42,552 nt of DNA from Euprymna scolopes (Eukaryota; Mollusca; Cephalopoda; Sepiida; Sepiolidae). A program made the translations under genes and the position numbers. The notes beneath the pieces are model-generated. The model was not told where the DNA came from and did no database searches. It saw nothing but the letters and a program-made list of their open reading frames with translations. Below are positions 1 through 11,295 of the stretch, piece by piece. The first letter of the stretch is position 1. Every line of letters starts with the position of its first letter. Where the stretch lies: the NCBI GenBank assembly GCA_024364805.1, contig CM044506.1, positions 8,868,070 through 8,910,621 of the forward strand, read 5' to 3'.

Positions 1-459
1 TATATATCAAAAGCGAAGAATATGTAATTTCTGTCTTTATATTTTGTTAATCTGATTAAAAAAGCTCCATAATTTCTACACGTGTATAATTTATGAATAT
101 TTACTTGGAGTGTATGTTATGTTTTAACCAGTAGTTTGAAGGTAATCTTATGTACAAGATAATGATGCCGACACATTAGTTCTTGTAAGATATCTAAATG
201 CTTAATCAGAATTTCTTAACACCAAGCTAATTATGTAAAAAAGCCACAACATGCAGTATACATCAAAGTAGCAATTCTATCTGATTTTTTTAATATAAAC
301 TTCTTCCATTGCAGAAATGCGTGTTAACATGCTTACGATGATAATGCTAAAAATACAAGACGACAGGTACTATAACTATATAACAAGGTATATTTTCTAT
401 AGACAACCTAGAGGTAAAATATTTATAGAATTAAACTTCTCAGTAAGCATATTTATATA
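1..459. other. AT-rich sequence, nothing recognised
   Basis: Low-complexity AT-rich DNA with frequent stops in every frame. I see no coding signal, RNA gene or repeat end until the Helitron-like element begins at 460. Confidence 0.6.
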
Positions 460-857
460 TCTAAAAAAGTGAACGTGTCTCTGTGTGTATGTGTACATTT
501 CCCTACGCACTAACTCTGTCAATTTTTTATCTACAGACTCGTAAATTTGATATACAGGGTATTGAGATTTGAGAAAATCTACCAGGTCGGGTTTCGGCAG
601 ACATTTCGCTGTTAAGGGGTCAAAGTTCAACGATTTGACCTTTGAGAACTATACCAAACTTCTCCGATAATTTTGGGTCTACACACTTGACATTTTAGAT
701 ATAGGTTCCTTGGACATGGATCTAACTTAATGATTTGATTCGAGCCCAAAACAATAAATATAAAAGGTCATAATAGGGATCATAGTTTAAAAAATACCGT
801 TTTTTTTCTCAGCATACACATTCAAACACCCGGGCAACGCCGGGCAGCCATTGCTAG
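460..857 (+). mobile_element. Non-autonomous Helitron-like element, apparently full length (398 bp)
   Basis: The element starts with TC (460-461) and ends with CTAG (854-857). Nine bases before the end is a GC-rich hairpin, CCCGG and CCGGG with a six-base loop (829-844). It sits between A (459) and T (858). A TC start, CTRR end, subterminal hairpin and A/T target are the hallmarks of Helitrons. A related copy on the same strand lies at 17575-17893 and shares the phrases about 'cagactcg' and 'atacagggta' and the segment before 'ggtcataatagg'. It carries no coding capacity, so any movement depended on a Rep/helicase supplied elsewhere. An alternative is a SINE-like family that happens to end in CTAG. 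Confidence 0.6.
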
Positions 858-1054
858 TAAAATATAAACTGTAATGTTATCATGTGAATCGATAATTGTA
901 CTTTGAAAATGTCCTTCAATTTAAAAAGATGTTTAAAGTTTTTACGTATATAGTATTGCTGATCGCATCATGGATTCGATAAGTCAGCCAAGCACAAGAA
1001 TATTAATGCATCTGTTAATACAATAATCAAAAAAATACTGCTACTAGCAATATA

Positions 1055-1640
1055 GATGTGATATACAAGATAGATGTGATATATAAAAGCCAAGTACGTC
1101 CAAGGATGGAATACTGTTGCCATATCTGGTCAGGAGCTGCTAAAAACAGCATATCCTGCCTTGACAGAGTACAAAATAGACTTCGTGGCTTAGTGGGGGA
1201 TGCCTTTTCTCTACCCTGCAACCTCTCTCCCACAGAAGAGATGTTGCGAGCCTATCCTTGTTTTATCGATGGCAGCTGCTCGTCTGAACTCCAATCTCTG
1301 GTCCCCCCTCGCCAATCTTTCACGAAAAACACCCGTCTTGCTGAATCCACTGTGAAAAATTCCCCCACTCTTTATCTGTGCCTAAATCAAAACGCGGATT
1401 CCATGAACAAAGTTTCTTTCTTAGAACTGAACGCATGTGGAAGTCTGTTCCGTCTGCCTGCTTCCCACTGGACTACAACTTGGATGTCTTCAAGTCCAAC
1501 GTTAACAAATTCCTAATGGACTTCCCCCTTAGGTAAACACTTCATCAAATCTCCACACTAACGTAATGTAGTTGCAATAACCCTTATCCCTGAGTGGCTT
1601 CCGGGTCTTGATAAATGGTGATCACTGTGTAAAAAAAAAT
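1055..1640 (+). mobile_element. 3' fragment of a CR1/L2/Jockey-like LINE
   Basis: Conceptual translation gives the thumb and C-terminal tail that follows the reverse transcriptase palm in CR1/L2/Jockey-type LINEs: YKSQVRPRMEYCCHIWSG, then LDRVQNRLRGLVG (about 1085-1200), then in another frame LQPLSHRRDVASLSLFYR (about 1218-1272), and near the end SVPSACFPLDYNLDVFKSNV (about 1443-1502) before a TAA at 1534-1536. At least two frame changes separate these pieces. The reverse transcriptase and endonuclease are absent, so this is a 5'-truncated insertion, normal for LINEs. About 100 bases of 3' sequence follow the stop, ending near an A-run at 1630-1640. The same tail occurs at 19325-20265 and, inverted, at 32930-35060. 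Confidence 0.75.
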
Positions 1641-2666
1641 ACTGATGTTTTTCTATAAACAGTTGAATACATTCAACAACCTCAATAATATTATCTAGAT
1701 TTTTTGTGGGGGGGGATAAGTGGCAATCTATTAAATAAAAATACTTAATATTTTTAATATCTTGCTTAGTCTGACGTATTAATACTGCAATTCAAACTTT
1801 TTTTTTCAAATGATTAAACATGAATCTGCTAAAATCTTTAAAATGAATGAATCGAAGTTGTGGTAATAATACGAGCAACCTGGTGTGCTTAACAATTTTT
1901 TTTTGTGGGCAATCACCGTCACGCTTGTTGCATTTTTGCCTTAAGCCACAGTGATTGTATTTTTGCCATTTTTGATGCAACCCAATGAAAAGAGGGGGGT
2001 CTTTTAGAAATTCTGTTTGTCAATATCTGAAACAGAGCAATGAACAATGAATGCCTAAAATGGCCTTCGGGACAAGATCAAAGTGTAGTATATTTTCTTC
2101 AGATGCTGCACCTCAATTTCTTGTTCGCTGCCAGTGGAGGATAAATCCATCACGACTGAGACAATTTTTATTTTTGTTCCTTTTCTCCACGTTAAAAATC
2201 GACCCTGGTGTCTAACTGTCCCGTGGGGAGGCATTGTAAATAGGAACAATATAATTTGCACTCTGCTTTAGTTATTGCGGGCAGATAACCTTATGCCTAC
2301 AATAACAATGTTTTTGGACTTCAGGACAAAATTACAGTGCACTATTTGTTCGTCAGAAATAGCACTTTCGCCCTGATATTCGTCTACATCTTCGGATTTT
2401 GCTTGAGTGTAACGTTTTCGATTTCATCGATTGACCCGATCTTTTGCGTATCGAGACGACACAAGGAACTTTGTAACTGTTCCTTTTTTTAAATTTTTTG
2501 CTAGTCACTCGTTCCTCGGCAAAACTTAGGCACCTTGCAGGCTCGATGAGGGCCCGAAACCGGTAATTCAGTAACTGTCTCCTTGCTCTGATTCGGGGGG
2601 TACTTGCCGGATATTGAGAATCTAGAGATGAAAATGGCCTCTGGGGTGTCCTGGAGTTTCGTTTGA
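1641..2666. other. Intergenic stretch, nothing firmly recognised
   Basis: There is a G-run at 1708-1715 and otherwise mixed-composition sequence. GC content rises after about 2060, and 2300-2660 may be the eroded 5' part of the L1/Tx1-like LINE that follows, but I could not align it to the 5' part of the better copy at 27870-31740. Confidence 0.4.
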
Positions 2667-2903
2667 GAGGTTACCACATCCGTTGTCACCCCAGGGTCTT
2701 TGGAGGATGTGCTACACCCAGTGGCACCCTAGTGCCTGTTGAGGGTTGCCACACCCGGTAGCATCCAATTGCTGAGGGCCGCTGACAGGCATACATAGTG
2801 ACCGAGTTGTGTTGGTGGAGGAAGTAACCATAACCGGTGCACACCCTTGTCCGTTAGGGAAGAGTCAACATACAGTGGCACACCAATGCCCCTTGTGGGG
2901 GAA
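2667..2903 (+). repeat. Imperfect tandem repeat, units of about 36-60 bp
   Basis: Five or six degenerate units follow one another. Each starts GAGG or GAAG, then has a CACACCC-like box, a GTGGCACCC-like box, and ends in TGCCTGTT or similar. Clear unit starts are 2667, 2703, 2741, about 2818 and about 2859. The block lies just upstream of L1/Tx1-like copy A and could be its 5' untranslated repeat, since LINE 5' regions often carry tandem promoter monomers. That link is inference. Confidence 0.55.
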
Positions 2904-3029
2904 GAACGACTAGCAAAAAGAATAGAAACGTTAGTAACCACTGATTTTAAAAAGGCATTGTCTAAGTAAACCACAGCGCAGCTTCTTAACCAGTTAAAGA
3001 TGCCCGTAACCTATATCTTCCAGAGAAGC

Positions 3030-6000
3030 TAGGATATGTGGGACTTCTTGCTGCCCACGAACGATGGCGCGGAGTTATTGTTCAGATTCGACTTGACGTG
3101 GAAGAACTGGCGCTACAGGAAATATTACCTGACAAGTAGAGAAACAAACATCTCTAACTTTAGGGTCTGCTGCTTCATCGATTCTAAACAGCTCTATGCT
3201 GTTATCAATCAGTATATGGAGGTCAAAACTGTTATCCAGGTTCGGTGTCTCTGTAACATGATGGTAGGAGACTACATTATTAAAAAAAAGACTTAACTGG
3301 AATTGCGACTTCGTTGAAAGACTTAAACCACAAAGCCAGCACTGTCAACAGCAAGCACATTTGGCCAAGGAGTTCATTAAGAAGACCTCGCCAAAGGCTC
3401 CTGCTGCTTCGGGTGGAAATACTGTTGCACCAACCGAGCCTTCCAAAAAGACAGTAGAGGGTACAAAATCGCAACCGCCGTCAACAACAATATCAACACC
3501 ATCACAACCTTTGGAGAGGTGAAGCTATGTGCTGAAGAATAAGACCTCCGCCAAGTTGATGCAGCCCCCTTTAGAAAAAAAAAGCTGCAGATTCCAACAG
3601 GGTCACCCAACACCAGACACACCCTAAGCAACGAGCTTCCTAAGGACGCCCTGAAGGGGAAGAGTCTGGTCCCTTAGTATTGTCATCAGAATCCAACGGG
3701 AAAGGGCGCAACTGGCCGACAGAATGAACGAAGGCTTAGGCTTTGCGTAGGTAGCGACAGTTATCCAGACGACAGCGATGAGCAAGACTTCAAAGGCCAA
3801 AAGAAAGCCAAAAAGTCTACTGAGGTTGGGTCCATTATCCCCACACGTAGAGCAAATAGAGATGCCAATCTCTACGATCAATTCCCCCGAAAACTCGCAA
3901 TAAACTGCTGAACCGAAATACCTCTCCCTTTTTAATGCTCCACCCCCAGCCGAACACGTTCTCTGTCTAGAAAAAAGCCTGCGCCCAAGATAAGGAGGAC
4001 CGCTTCCTCGGCTTTAAAGGTCTGCAAGGTTAACAGTAAGAAACTTCCATCCAACAATGTTACCAGATTTGTGAGATCGAACTTCACAATGCGGATGTCA
4101 GTATCACACTAAGGCAGCGAGGGCTGCTACCTGTTTTCAGGTTTTTACTAAGATCCATAGGAAAGAGGTTAAAAATCCACAAAATTATCAGGTTCCTCTT
4201 AGTGACAACATTTGTGCGCAATTACAGAGGCACGTGCACCAAGTCGCTCTAGAATATGGTCAATGCGCCCAACAGGGTGATATTTGGCCTCACGTTGGTT
4301 GAGGAGGGGTATACCTCCTCAACCGACTGGTAGGACGTTGCGAAGGGAGGTTCCTTATTTACGCCTACCACTCATTTTATAGAGCCTTTAAACTCGCTTA
4401 CCTGCTAAATATCGATGAAAGAGACAGACGGGTCCTCTCCGAATTGGTCCCGGGCAATCTCAACAAGTTCTGCAGCGTACTATCCCCAATAGGCCAGGCC
4501 AGTGGTTGACACTGTCTAATTGCGATGACCGTATCTTTGAAGTTGGGAAGCTTGAATGTCAGGGAGGGATGATATATCGTAGCAAAGCTGCTCCCATTCT
4601 GACACACATAATGACCCTAAAATTAGATGTGGTCCTGATAAAGGAGACACTCTGCGATTTCGTTGAAAATCATTGGCAGTTGTTAAATCATTACGATGCC
4701 TTCTTTCATTGTAGATGTGTATCCCTGTTTGTTAAACGTACTCTGTAAGAAAGATTAAACGTTGCACACACGGTCGCTGATGGCAGATTGCTAGTGGTCG
4801 ATGTAGCCGTTAAAAAATATCTTGGTCGTCGTGGTTTATGAGCCCAATTGAGTTCGGGAGTGCGCTTCCTTTTTTGCTAGTTGGAGGTATTTCTCGGTGG
4901 TTTAGAACAGTTAGTCTTTGGTGGTTTGGAACAGTTAGGCGACGGTATTGCCGTTCTTGATTATAGCGGGTCGGATTGGTGTAAGACAAACCCTCTCTTA
5001 CCTAATGATTCTTTGCTATCTAGTCAAGAAGTTCTGTGTCGATTACCTGTGGCGCAAGATGTGGACGTAACTGTCTAGTGGACCATCCTTCATCGGTTGT
5101 TACTTAGTAGAGTACATATCTTCTCTCACGTTCCACTGGCCAAGACATTCCGATCACAAACTGTTTGTGGACAGGATAAATTTAGATAACAATCCAAGTT
5201 AGCTGGCTACTAGATGTTGAACACCTCGTTAAGCGAGATATCCGATTTCCGAAAGAAGTTAGAAGAAAATTTTTTAAAGGGATTTTCGAGTGCGGTAATT
5301 AACAGTAGGTGGGTTATTAAGGACTTGTGTGTAACGGACACCACGTGCTTTGACTCGTATAGGTTTAACGCAGAAAAGCACTTACAGAGTAGGTTGTCCT
5401 CGGGGTGGCTAGCAAATCGCAGTTCTTCGACGAGTGTTACCGAGTGTTACCTGGATCGAGAGACCTCGCATGACATAAGAGGGTATTCTACTGGGAATAA
5501 GTGACGGATACCGCTTTGGATCCACTTGGATAGCAGAGGCAGTTGTCGCAGCCGGAGGCGCGCATTCAATAGAGTTGGGCGCCAGGCCGAGGTCACCTAA
5601 AAATACTGTGCTTTTTTGAACTCACGATTGGTTCTGTAACGCGATATGCTTTAATACTCTTCGATTATGGCTTGGAAAAAACAGCCAGCCTTTTGGTCCA
5701 CGGTGAGAAGACGATAAGATAGAAATTGTGGATCATGCTTTTTTCAACGGCTCAAACTTTCGTGTATTCTGAGCGTATGTCGCGAGCAGGTTACGTGGTT
5801 TGATTTAGGTACTGTCGTCTACAACGCGGATCATTTATTGTCCAGGAATGAAGGAATTGTGCTCCTGACGATTTTAGCATTAGCTAGACTCGTAATCTAT
5901 TTGACTCGTTTTGAGAGGGAGTATGGGGGCAGCCGCATTTTGACTACTATGTAGTTTCGTATTTTAAGCGCCAACTTAAAATCAAAATTAGATGCTTTGG

Positions 6001-6640
6001 GAGGAGGTTTCCTCGTCCAGTTTTTAGTTGTAGCTGGATACACACGGCTAGTTTATGCGGATTCAAGCGGGGCAGACTTGTATACGTGTTCCTCGCCTAG
6101 GCATAGCATGCGCTGACCTTAGATCTTATAGGAGCAGTCCTTACCTAGTAGAAGAGTATGTGTTCCTTGTCCCCAGATTAATATAAAGTGCCAGCATGCC
6201 TCCCAAGATCCCCTATCCCAGTAAAACTTTATTTTTGTATCCGGATCCTCCGTCCTGATTAAATGATTTCTTGGTGGTTACCGAGTGGTTCTTGTATCCT
6301 AACTCCCCGACAATTCTTTTGTCTCTTAGAACCGCCCGCCTTCTGATTTTAGGAAATTACTCTCTTGATATTAGTATCTTTTTGGTTGAAAGACGGCGAA
6401 CGTTTCAATTTATTAGATAGGAAGGATTGCTCACTATTAACGTGATATCTCCGGCAGTTTATTGGATTTATTTATTTTTCTTACTTTTCTGGTGTTTTTA
6501 AGAATGCTAGTTTTTTGCCTGAATGCATATCAGCGCATCGTTGTTAAAATTGTTTTTGTTTTATAAATTGTGTTTTGTATTGTTTTGTTTTAATTATTGT
6601 ATTTTTATAAGTATGGAAAATCAAAAATAAAGTACACATA
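3030..6640 (+). mobile_element. L1/Tx1-like LINE, copy A, heavily decayed, reverse transcriptase missing
   Basis: A two-ORF LINE remnant. The likely ORF1 part has a Pro/Thr/Ser/Lys-rich region (about 3360-3900) and an ORF1 C-terminus with HSFYRAFKLAYLLN (about 4371-4410). ORF2 starts with an APE-type endonuclease: ATG at 4525, GSLNVREG, then LDVVLIKET (about 4625-4650), SLFVKRTL (about 4722-4746) and RHSDHKL (about 5145-5165). A linker follows, with LNTSLSEISDFRKKLEENF (5217-5273). From about 5720 come pieces of the ORF2 C-terminal domain: VDHAFF, FDLGTVVYNADHLLSRNEG (about 5800-5857), LARLVIYLTRFEREYGG and GRRFPRPVF. Between about 5510 and 5660 the whole reverse transcriptase domain is gone. 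The 3' untranslated region is T-rich and ends near AATAAAG at 6626-6632. The SDH-to-linker layout suggests L1/Tx1 rather than CR1. The 5' limit is uncertain. Confidence 0.75.
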
Positions 6641-6649
6641 CATTTAAAT

Positions 6650-7382
6650 ATTTTGTACAAAAAATATCATTCGTGAAAACGCTGACAATGTCGGTAATAG
6701 TGGAGTGAAATAAGGCTCATTGCTGGCATTGGCAGTAAAAACCTAGCCATGTATCCAAAAAATGTCCGCAAAAGAAAGTTCCCGAAAAGACTGCGAAACA
6801 GGTACCCCCAAAAAGGATGAAGGGGGGAAAGACGAAGGAGAAGGAAATCACACCCTGGAGTAAGGTGGCTTATAAAAAGGGGGAAAACAAGAGGCAGCTC
6901 CTCAAACAACAACAAGGTGATGCCAGTAGAGGCTAAGAAGAAGCTGGGGGGCCATCTCTTTAGAATCGGAAGGATGTGTGAGCTGGCAAGGACAAAGCCT
7001 AAAGGTTAGAGTGAAAGGGAACAAGAAACAGAAGAGTATGCAGAACTTCCGTCACAATGCCAGCCACCTACCCCAAAACAGAAGGAAGTTGAGTCTAGGT
7101 TTCTCCGATTCAACACTCCCATGGAGGAGTCCAAAGAGATTCCAGCAACAGACAAAAACGTAAAAACTCTAATCAGCTAAGAGAAAACTAGAAAATTTTC
7201 CATTTTGGCCGTGCGAGAGTACTTGTGATGGGGTAGCAGTCAAGTAATTGGGGACCTAAACGGGACACAGTATTGACACCTCAAACACCTGGAGAGCTTG
7301 GCAAAAGTAGACGCGAGAGAAAGTGACAAATCCCAGAGATGTTAATGACGCTTCAAAAATTATCACATCCGTCAGAATGCAT

Positions 7383-7454
<72 letters not shown>

Positions 7455-7885
7455 AAATACCCTGTAGTGGACGCCGGAAGCCGAAAAAAAACATTTTTGG
7501 TCGGAAATTATTGGACGGGGTGTACACATCTTTAAACAACCGAGTACAAATACGATGGAGTGTCCCTCTTTTCTTTCACCTCTCTTTCCTTCTAGGGCTT
7601 TGAAGTTAACTTTTTCCTAGACGTTGGGTTGCTATCAAAAAACGGACGGGTTACGTTCGGCCTGCTCACCTGCAGACTTGGCAAGGCCTTCGACGTCCTT
7701 ATCTTGAGGATTTCAGTCCCGTATGTGATGGATATTATTAGGTAGGGAATCATGAATCTCAACCAACCAAGTTTAATATCAGGGTATGAGATCCGAAAAC
7801 AATGTTGCTCGCGTGCTGAGGGATCTCCTGGCTATAAAATAGATATAGATGCTCTGGATGTGATTACTCTGGCCTTCACAAAAAG
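6650..7885 (+). mobile_element. L1/Tx1-like LINE, copy B, internal fragment (ORF1 second half plus ORF2 start)
   Basis: This begins 10-20 bases after the 3' end of copy A. About 6850 encodes ITPWSKVAYKKGENK, matching the AIWSQVAAKKRKNW region just after the zinc knuckle of copy C. Nucleotides 7590-7760 align well with the ORF1-ORF2 junction of copy C, and 7752-7880 encodes MNLNQPSLISG, the counterpart of MGLNQASLNVRG at the start of the endonuclease. The match stops near 7885, before the endonuclease catalytic residues. A (GA)n tract has expanded within the ORF1 part. Both ends are truncated, which simple target-primed retrotransposition does not give, so later deletion or rearrangement is likely. 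Confidence 0.65.
7389..7453. repeat. (GA)n microsatellite, about 32 units
   Basis: This is an uninterrupted GA dinucleotide run inside LINE copy B. It would be read as a serine/leucine repeat on the other strand, but that reading frame is not a gene. Confidence 0.95.
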
Positions 7886-8695
7886 AAAAAAATGTTATGC
7901 ATATTATTGTGTATTTTCTTTAATTGTGTCATTTTAGAATTTTAAGATACTAATATTTTCATTTTTAATGTCGATTAATGCATGTAAAATGACTAGCTGA
8001 CAAGAATTGTTTGAGCATCGATAATGACGCGGGAAATAAAGGTTAAACCCATTTTTGAAGGATAATCGATCCCGATTATATTACTTGAGACCCAATTAAA
8101 AACAAAACATTAACTAAAGATTCGATGGAGTAATCCATGTAAAACTTTTTCACCAGACTTGATCTAAGTATACACTATATTAAGATAGAAACCATCTGAC
8201 CCTATTTGGCTAGCGTTAACTTTTGTTATTTTTCTCGACAACTGGAAAAAGTCTCCAACATTAACCAGGTTATATCGTGTGTTAAAGATGTAGTTTTCTC
8301 ATTAGCCATCGTAGTCTTCAGTAGAAAGAAAGGTGTGCATTGTCGGCGCTGCAATATAAAAAAGAACAGGGAAAAGAAAAAAAAACTACATAAACTCACC
8401 AGGGGAGTATATATCATAGGCGATAATAGAAATAACACACGATGCATGGCATGACCAATTCAAATCATAATGAAAATGAATCACTTATATTATGCCGGCT
8501 TACTTTATGTGACTCAGCACGCAACAGGGTCAGCATAAATACATTATATACTCGAGATGAACGGACATTTTATAAAACTAGATATTCAGATATTGATATT
8601 GATTTTCAAATAATAGTGGTATCTTTACAAATACAATACAATCAATCTACCAGTACTACTATTTCTCCTGTTACTAATACTAATAAAAATAAATG
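7886..8695. other. AT-rich stretch, nothing recognised
   Basis: No coding signal beyond chance short frames, and no clear repeat ends. Confidence 0.5.
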
Positions 8696-8701
8696 ATAAT
8701 C

Positions 8702-8800
8702 TAATATATAAACGATAATGTATGTATGTCTGTTTGTATATCCGTCTGTCTCATTTTGTCTTTCTGTCTGTCTATCTGCCTTTCTTTATATTTTTAAACT
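8702..8800 (+). repeat. Helitron-like 5' end (short)
   Basis: ATAATCTAATATATAAACG is followed by a run of TGTCTGT/TCTGTCTGTC phrases. The same opening recurs at 9229 and, as TCTATAAACGTG, at 17575, where it starts the Helitron-like family. Only the first 100 bases or so are recognisable and no CTAG end was found downstream. Confidence 0.45.
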
Positions 8801-8984
8801 TTAAAAGTAAAAGATGCAGGCGTCTCAAGTTATTGTATTTTTCACAAGCTGGTCTTTTATGCATTTTGAGCCGGCTTAAATATTTTTTAAGAGATAAAAT
8901 ATTGTTCAAAATTGAAAAAAAAAACACCTTTAAACCTGTTTGTACATTCATCTTAGTTCATTTTTAATTTGTGTATATGCGTGT

Positions 8985-9175
8985 CAAGTTGGTGTAGTGG
9001 TAATATCACCAGAGTTGAATGCCAGTTTCGGATTCGATTCTAGCTCATAGTATCTAACCTTTTTTTCTCTTTTGAAATAATTACTATAATAATATATACA
9101 CATTTTTGGCAAATTCAAATATCATATTTAAGCGTATTTTACGTCCGGAAAAAACCGGGCGCACCCACACCTATA
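8985..9175 (+). mobile_element. tRNA-derived SINE (tRNA-Gly-like head)
   Basis: An A box TGGTGTAGTGG (about 8991-9001) and a B box GGATTCGATTC (about 9029-9039) lie at tRNA-like spacing. The pattern TTGGTGTAGTGGTAA...TTCGATTC resembles tRNA-Gly, but the acceptor arms do not pair, so this is a SINE head or tRNA relic, not a working tRNA. The body continues with a module ending ATTTAAGCGTATTTTACG (about 9126-9143) and CCGG. That module recurs near 20368 and 40881, and more weakly at 10215. Cephalopods are known to carry tRNA-derived SINEs; I cannot assign this to a named family. Confidence 0.6.
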
Positions 9176-9228
9176 TATACAAACATACACACACTCATAC
9201 ATGCGTGTGTGTATAATAAAAATAAATA

Positions 9229-9360
9229 ATAATCTAATATATAAACGGCTATATATGTATTTGTCTGTCGGCCATCGGCCAGTTTGTTTGTTTTCTGTCT
9301 GTCTGTATATTTGTAAACTCTGTCTCCTCCGAAACTTTATGACACAGAGATGCCATATAG
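9229..9360 (+). repeat. Helitron-like 5' end (short)
   Basis: A second copy of the ATAATCTAATATATAAACG opening, followed by GTCTGTCGGCC and TCTGTCTGTC phrases and CTCCGAAACTTTATG. No matching 3' end with CTAG and hairpin was seen before the TA array. Confidence 0.45.
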
Positions 9361-9561
9361 ATGCCCTATTTTTTTAAAGACGAATTGATATACTATTGTT
9401 TCAGATATAAATCACTATTACAATCACTAATTAAAATAATGCTACTCATAAACGATATAAACGAATATGTAAAATATTGCAACGATTGTAGATGTCAGGT
9501 TACTTACAAAATATCTCATATTTTTTCCTCCCAAACACATGTTTACACCCCCCACACACAC

Positions 9562-9562
9562 A

Positions 9563-9638
<76 letters not shown>
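9562..9638. repeat. (TA)n microsatellite
   Basis: A TA run of about 75 bases preceded by a short CA run. It creates spurious Tyr-Ile repeat frames on both strands. Confidence 0.97.
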
Positions 9639-9639
<1 letters not shown>

Positions 9640-9640
<1 letters not shown>

Positions 9641-9965
9641 TGTATAGATCCATAGATAGATGTGCAAACAGGTAGATACACTTATTTCTTTCAAACGAGA
9701 TGATATATAATATAAGTAAATATTATTATTTCTCACTGAAGCCATGAAAGCTGCAGAGCCAAATACCTTGCGAATAGTGTTACTTATTAAGATTCATCAC
9801 TAAAAAATATATACATAATTCGAATTTTAAACTTTAGAAAAATACTAATCTATATATTAATACGATAGGCTATCTGTTATTTTCTGTGTCACGCTTACAT
9901 CCGGGTCGTTTAATTTAATGCACTTCCATTTCTTGTAATTAATTATTTTGCCAAGAATTCTTCAT
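9640..9965. other. AT-rich stretch, nothing recognised
   Basis: No coding, RNA or repeat signal that I can support. Confidence 0.5.
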
Positions 9966-9969
9966 AAGT

Positions 9970-10002
9970 CTAGTTTCGGGTTCGATTATAGCTGAAGAAA
10001 TA

Positions 10003-10042
<40 letters not shown>

Positions 10043-10270
10043 TTATATATATATATATATATTCATGTATTCGATTTCGATTCAAGCTAGTGAACTCAAG
10101 TCATATAGATATATTTTTTTAATTGTTGAAATTGCGACTTTGTAAAATATGAACATCGATAGAACATTAACTCTATAATAATATTTACGAAATCTGCAAG
10201 GAAAAAAATATCATATGTAAGTGTATTGTTACAACATGGCTACGCCGAGCGTCCCTGTTATTTTAAATAA
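9970..10270 (+). mobile_element. Degenerate SINE copies split by (AC)n(TA)n
   Basis: A B-box-like GGGTTCGATTATAG at about 9979-9992 is followed by an AC run (10005-10037) and a TA run (to 10063). A second B-box-like phrase, GATTTCGATTCAAGCT, lies at about 10075-10090. The following body (to about 10250) resembles the 9040-9150 body, including TATAATAATAT and ATATCATATGTAAGTGTATT. No A box is clear. It may be two nested SINEs or one SINE with an expanded microsatellite. Confidence 0.45.
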
Positions 10271-10984
10271 ATTCTTTTGAAGTTTTAACAAAATAACTAC
10301 AATTATATCAGAGCGTCCCCATTAACGCTGAAAATCTACTGGATAATAACCTCAATATATTACATATGAATGAATGCCTCTGTGGAATTTCCACAGGCTC
10401 TGCTATTATTATTAAAGACAATATTCTATGAAGGTGTATTATCAACGGACGAGTTATTCATTGAGTCGATTCTTTGTATATATACTCCCTCCGCTTGATG
10501 GCAACTCCTTGTCGCACGTAATTAATAATTAATTTGTAAAAATATTCAACAATGCTCTTAATAATTTCAAGAAGAATCGTTCCTAAATATTGTGCTGATG
10601 TCCTATTGATTAGAAATTCTCTGAATGTTTTCAGCGGGGATTTCATGCACATCATCAAATTACATAGCTGTTCACACACATGCACATTAATAGCACTGTT
10701 TACATTGTACATTAATAAACTTGCAGGCATATCATTCAAGCTCAGTAGTTTTAGAATATATGATAGTGGCAGATTTAGTCATTTAGAACTGCTTTAAATC
10801 TTTACCGCGCACTCATTTTCGACCAAATTTGAAACAATTATTACAATTTATATATCGCCTTCTCAGCTATATTGAGAAATAAAGTTTATTTCAATTTTCG
10901 TTTATTAAAACAAAAGATAGTATGAATTTACTGCTGTTCAAAATCGTAAAAGAAGATAAGGAAGTGAACGAGGTTTTTATGATT

Positions 10985-11000
10985 GGTTTCCATGGAAACC
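10985..11000. promoter_or_regulatory. Perfect palindrome resembling an RFX/X-box site
   Basis: GGTTTCCATGGAAACC is a perfect 16-bp inverted repeat. Its core, GTTTCCATGGAAAC, is close to the paired half-site layout of RFX-family X-boxes (GTTRCCATGGYAAC), with one difference per half. No promoter or gene is visible beside it, so function is inference and chance is possible. Confidence 0.3.
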
Positions 11001-11295
11001 ATGTCGCTTTAGTAACTACTCTTGCTACGAATTAAATAGAAGAAAAATATCAGGTGAAACAGAGCGATTGAAATGGCGAAAAACAGATAATTGGAGAGAT
11101 TTTATTGAAAGCAGACGAGTGCCGTGGGTTGTTATTATTACATATGTACATTAGGGGGCAAAAATGAGTCTGAAATGAAATATAAAAACAGGTGAATTTT
11201 TTTGAAGCCTGGAAATTACAACAGAACGAAAATTATAACAGAAAATTGCAAGCTCAAAAAGTAATATTTTGAGTGTAAGCTTAAACAGCTTAAAC

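Noticed and set aside
2536-2556. Hammerhead-like TCGATGAG ... CGAAACC
   Set aside because: The first box has an inserted base and the intervening GGGCCC leaves no loop for helix II.
5214-5504. 96-codon plus-strand frame as a host gene
   Set aside because: Its first part aligns with the endonuclease-RT linker of LINE copy C, so it is part of LINE copy A.
7256-7456. 66-codon minus-strand frame with a Leu/Ser repeat
   Set aside because: It comes from translating the (GA)n tract within LINE copy B.
8985-9055. Functional tRNA-Gly gene
   Set aside because: A and B boxes are present but acceptor and anticodon stems do not pair.
9361-9745. Tyr-Ile repeat proteins on both strands
   Set aside because: They are translations of (TA)n and (CA)n tracts. 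The same applies at 14791-15311, 15649-15870, 16376-16738, 39593-39811 and 41934-42146.
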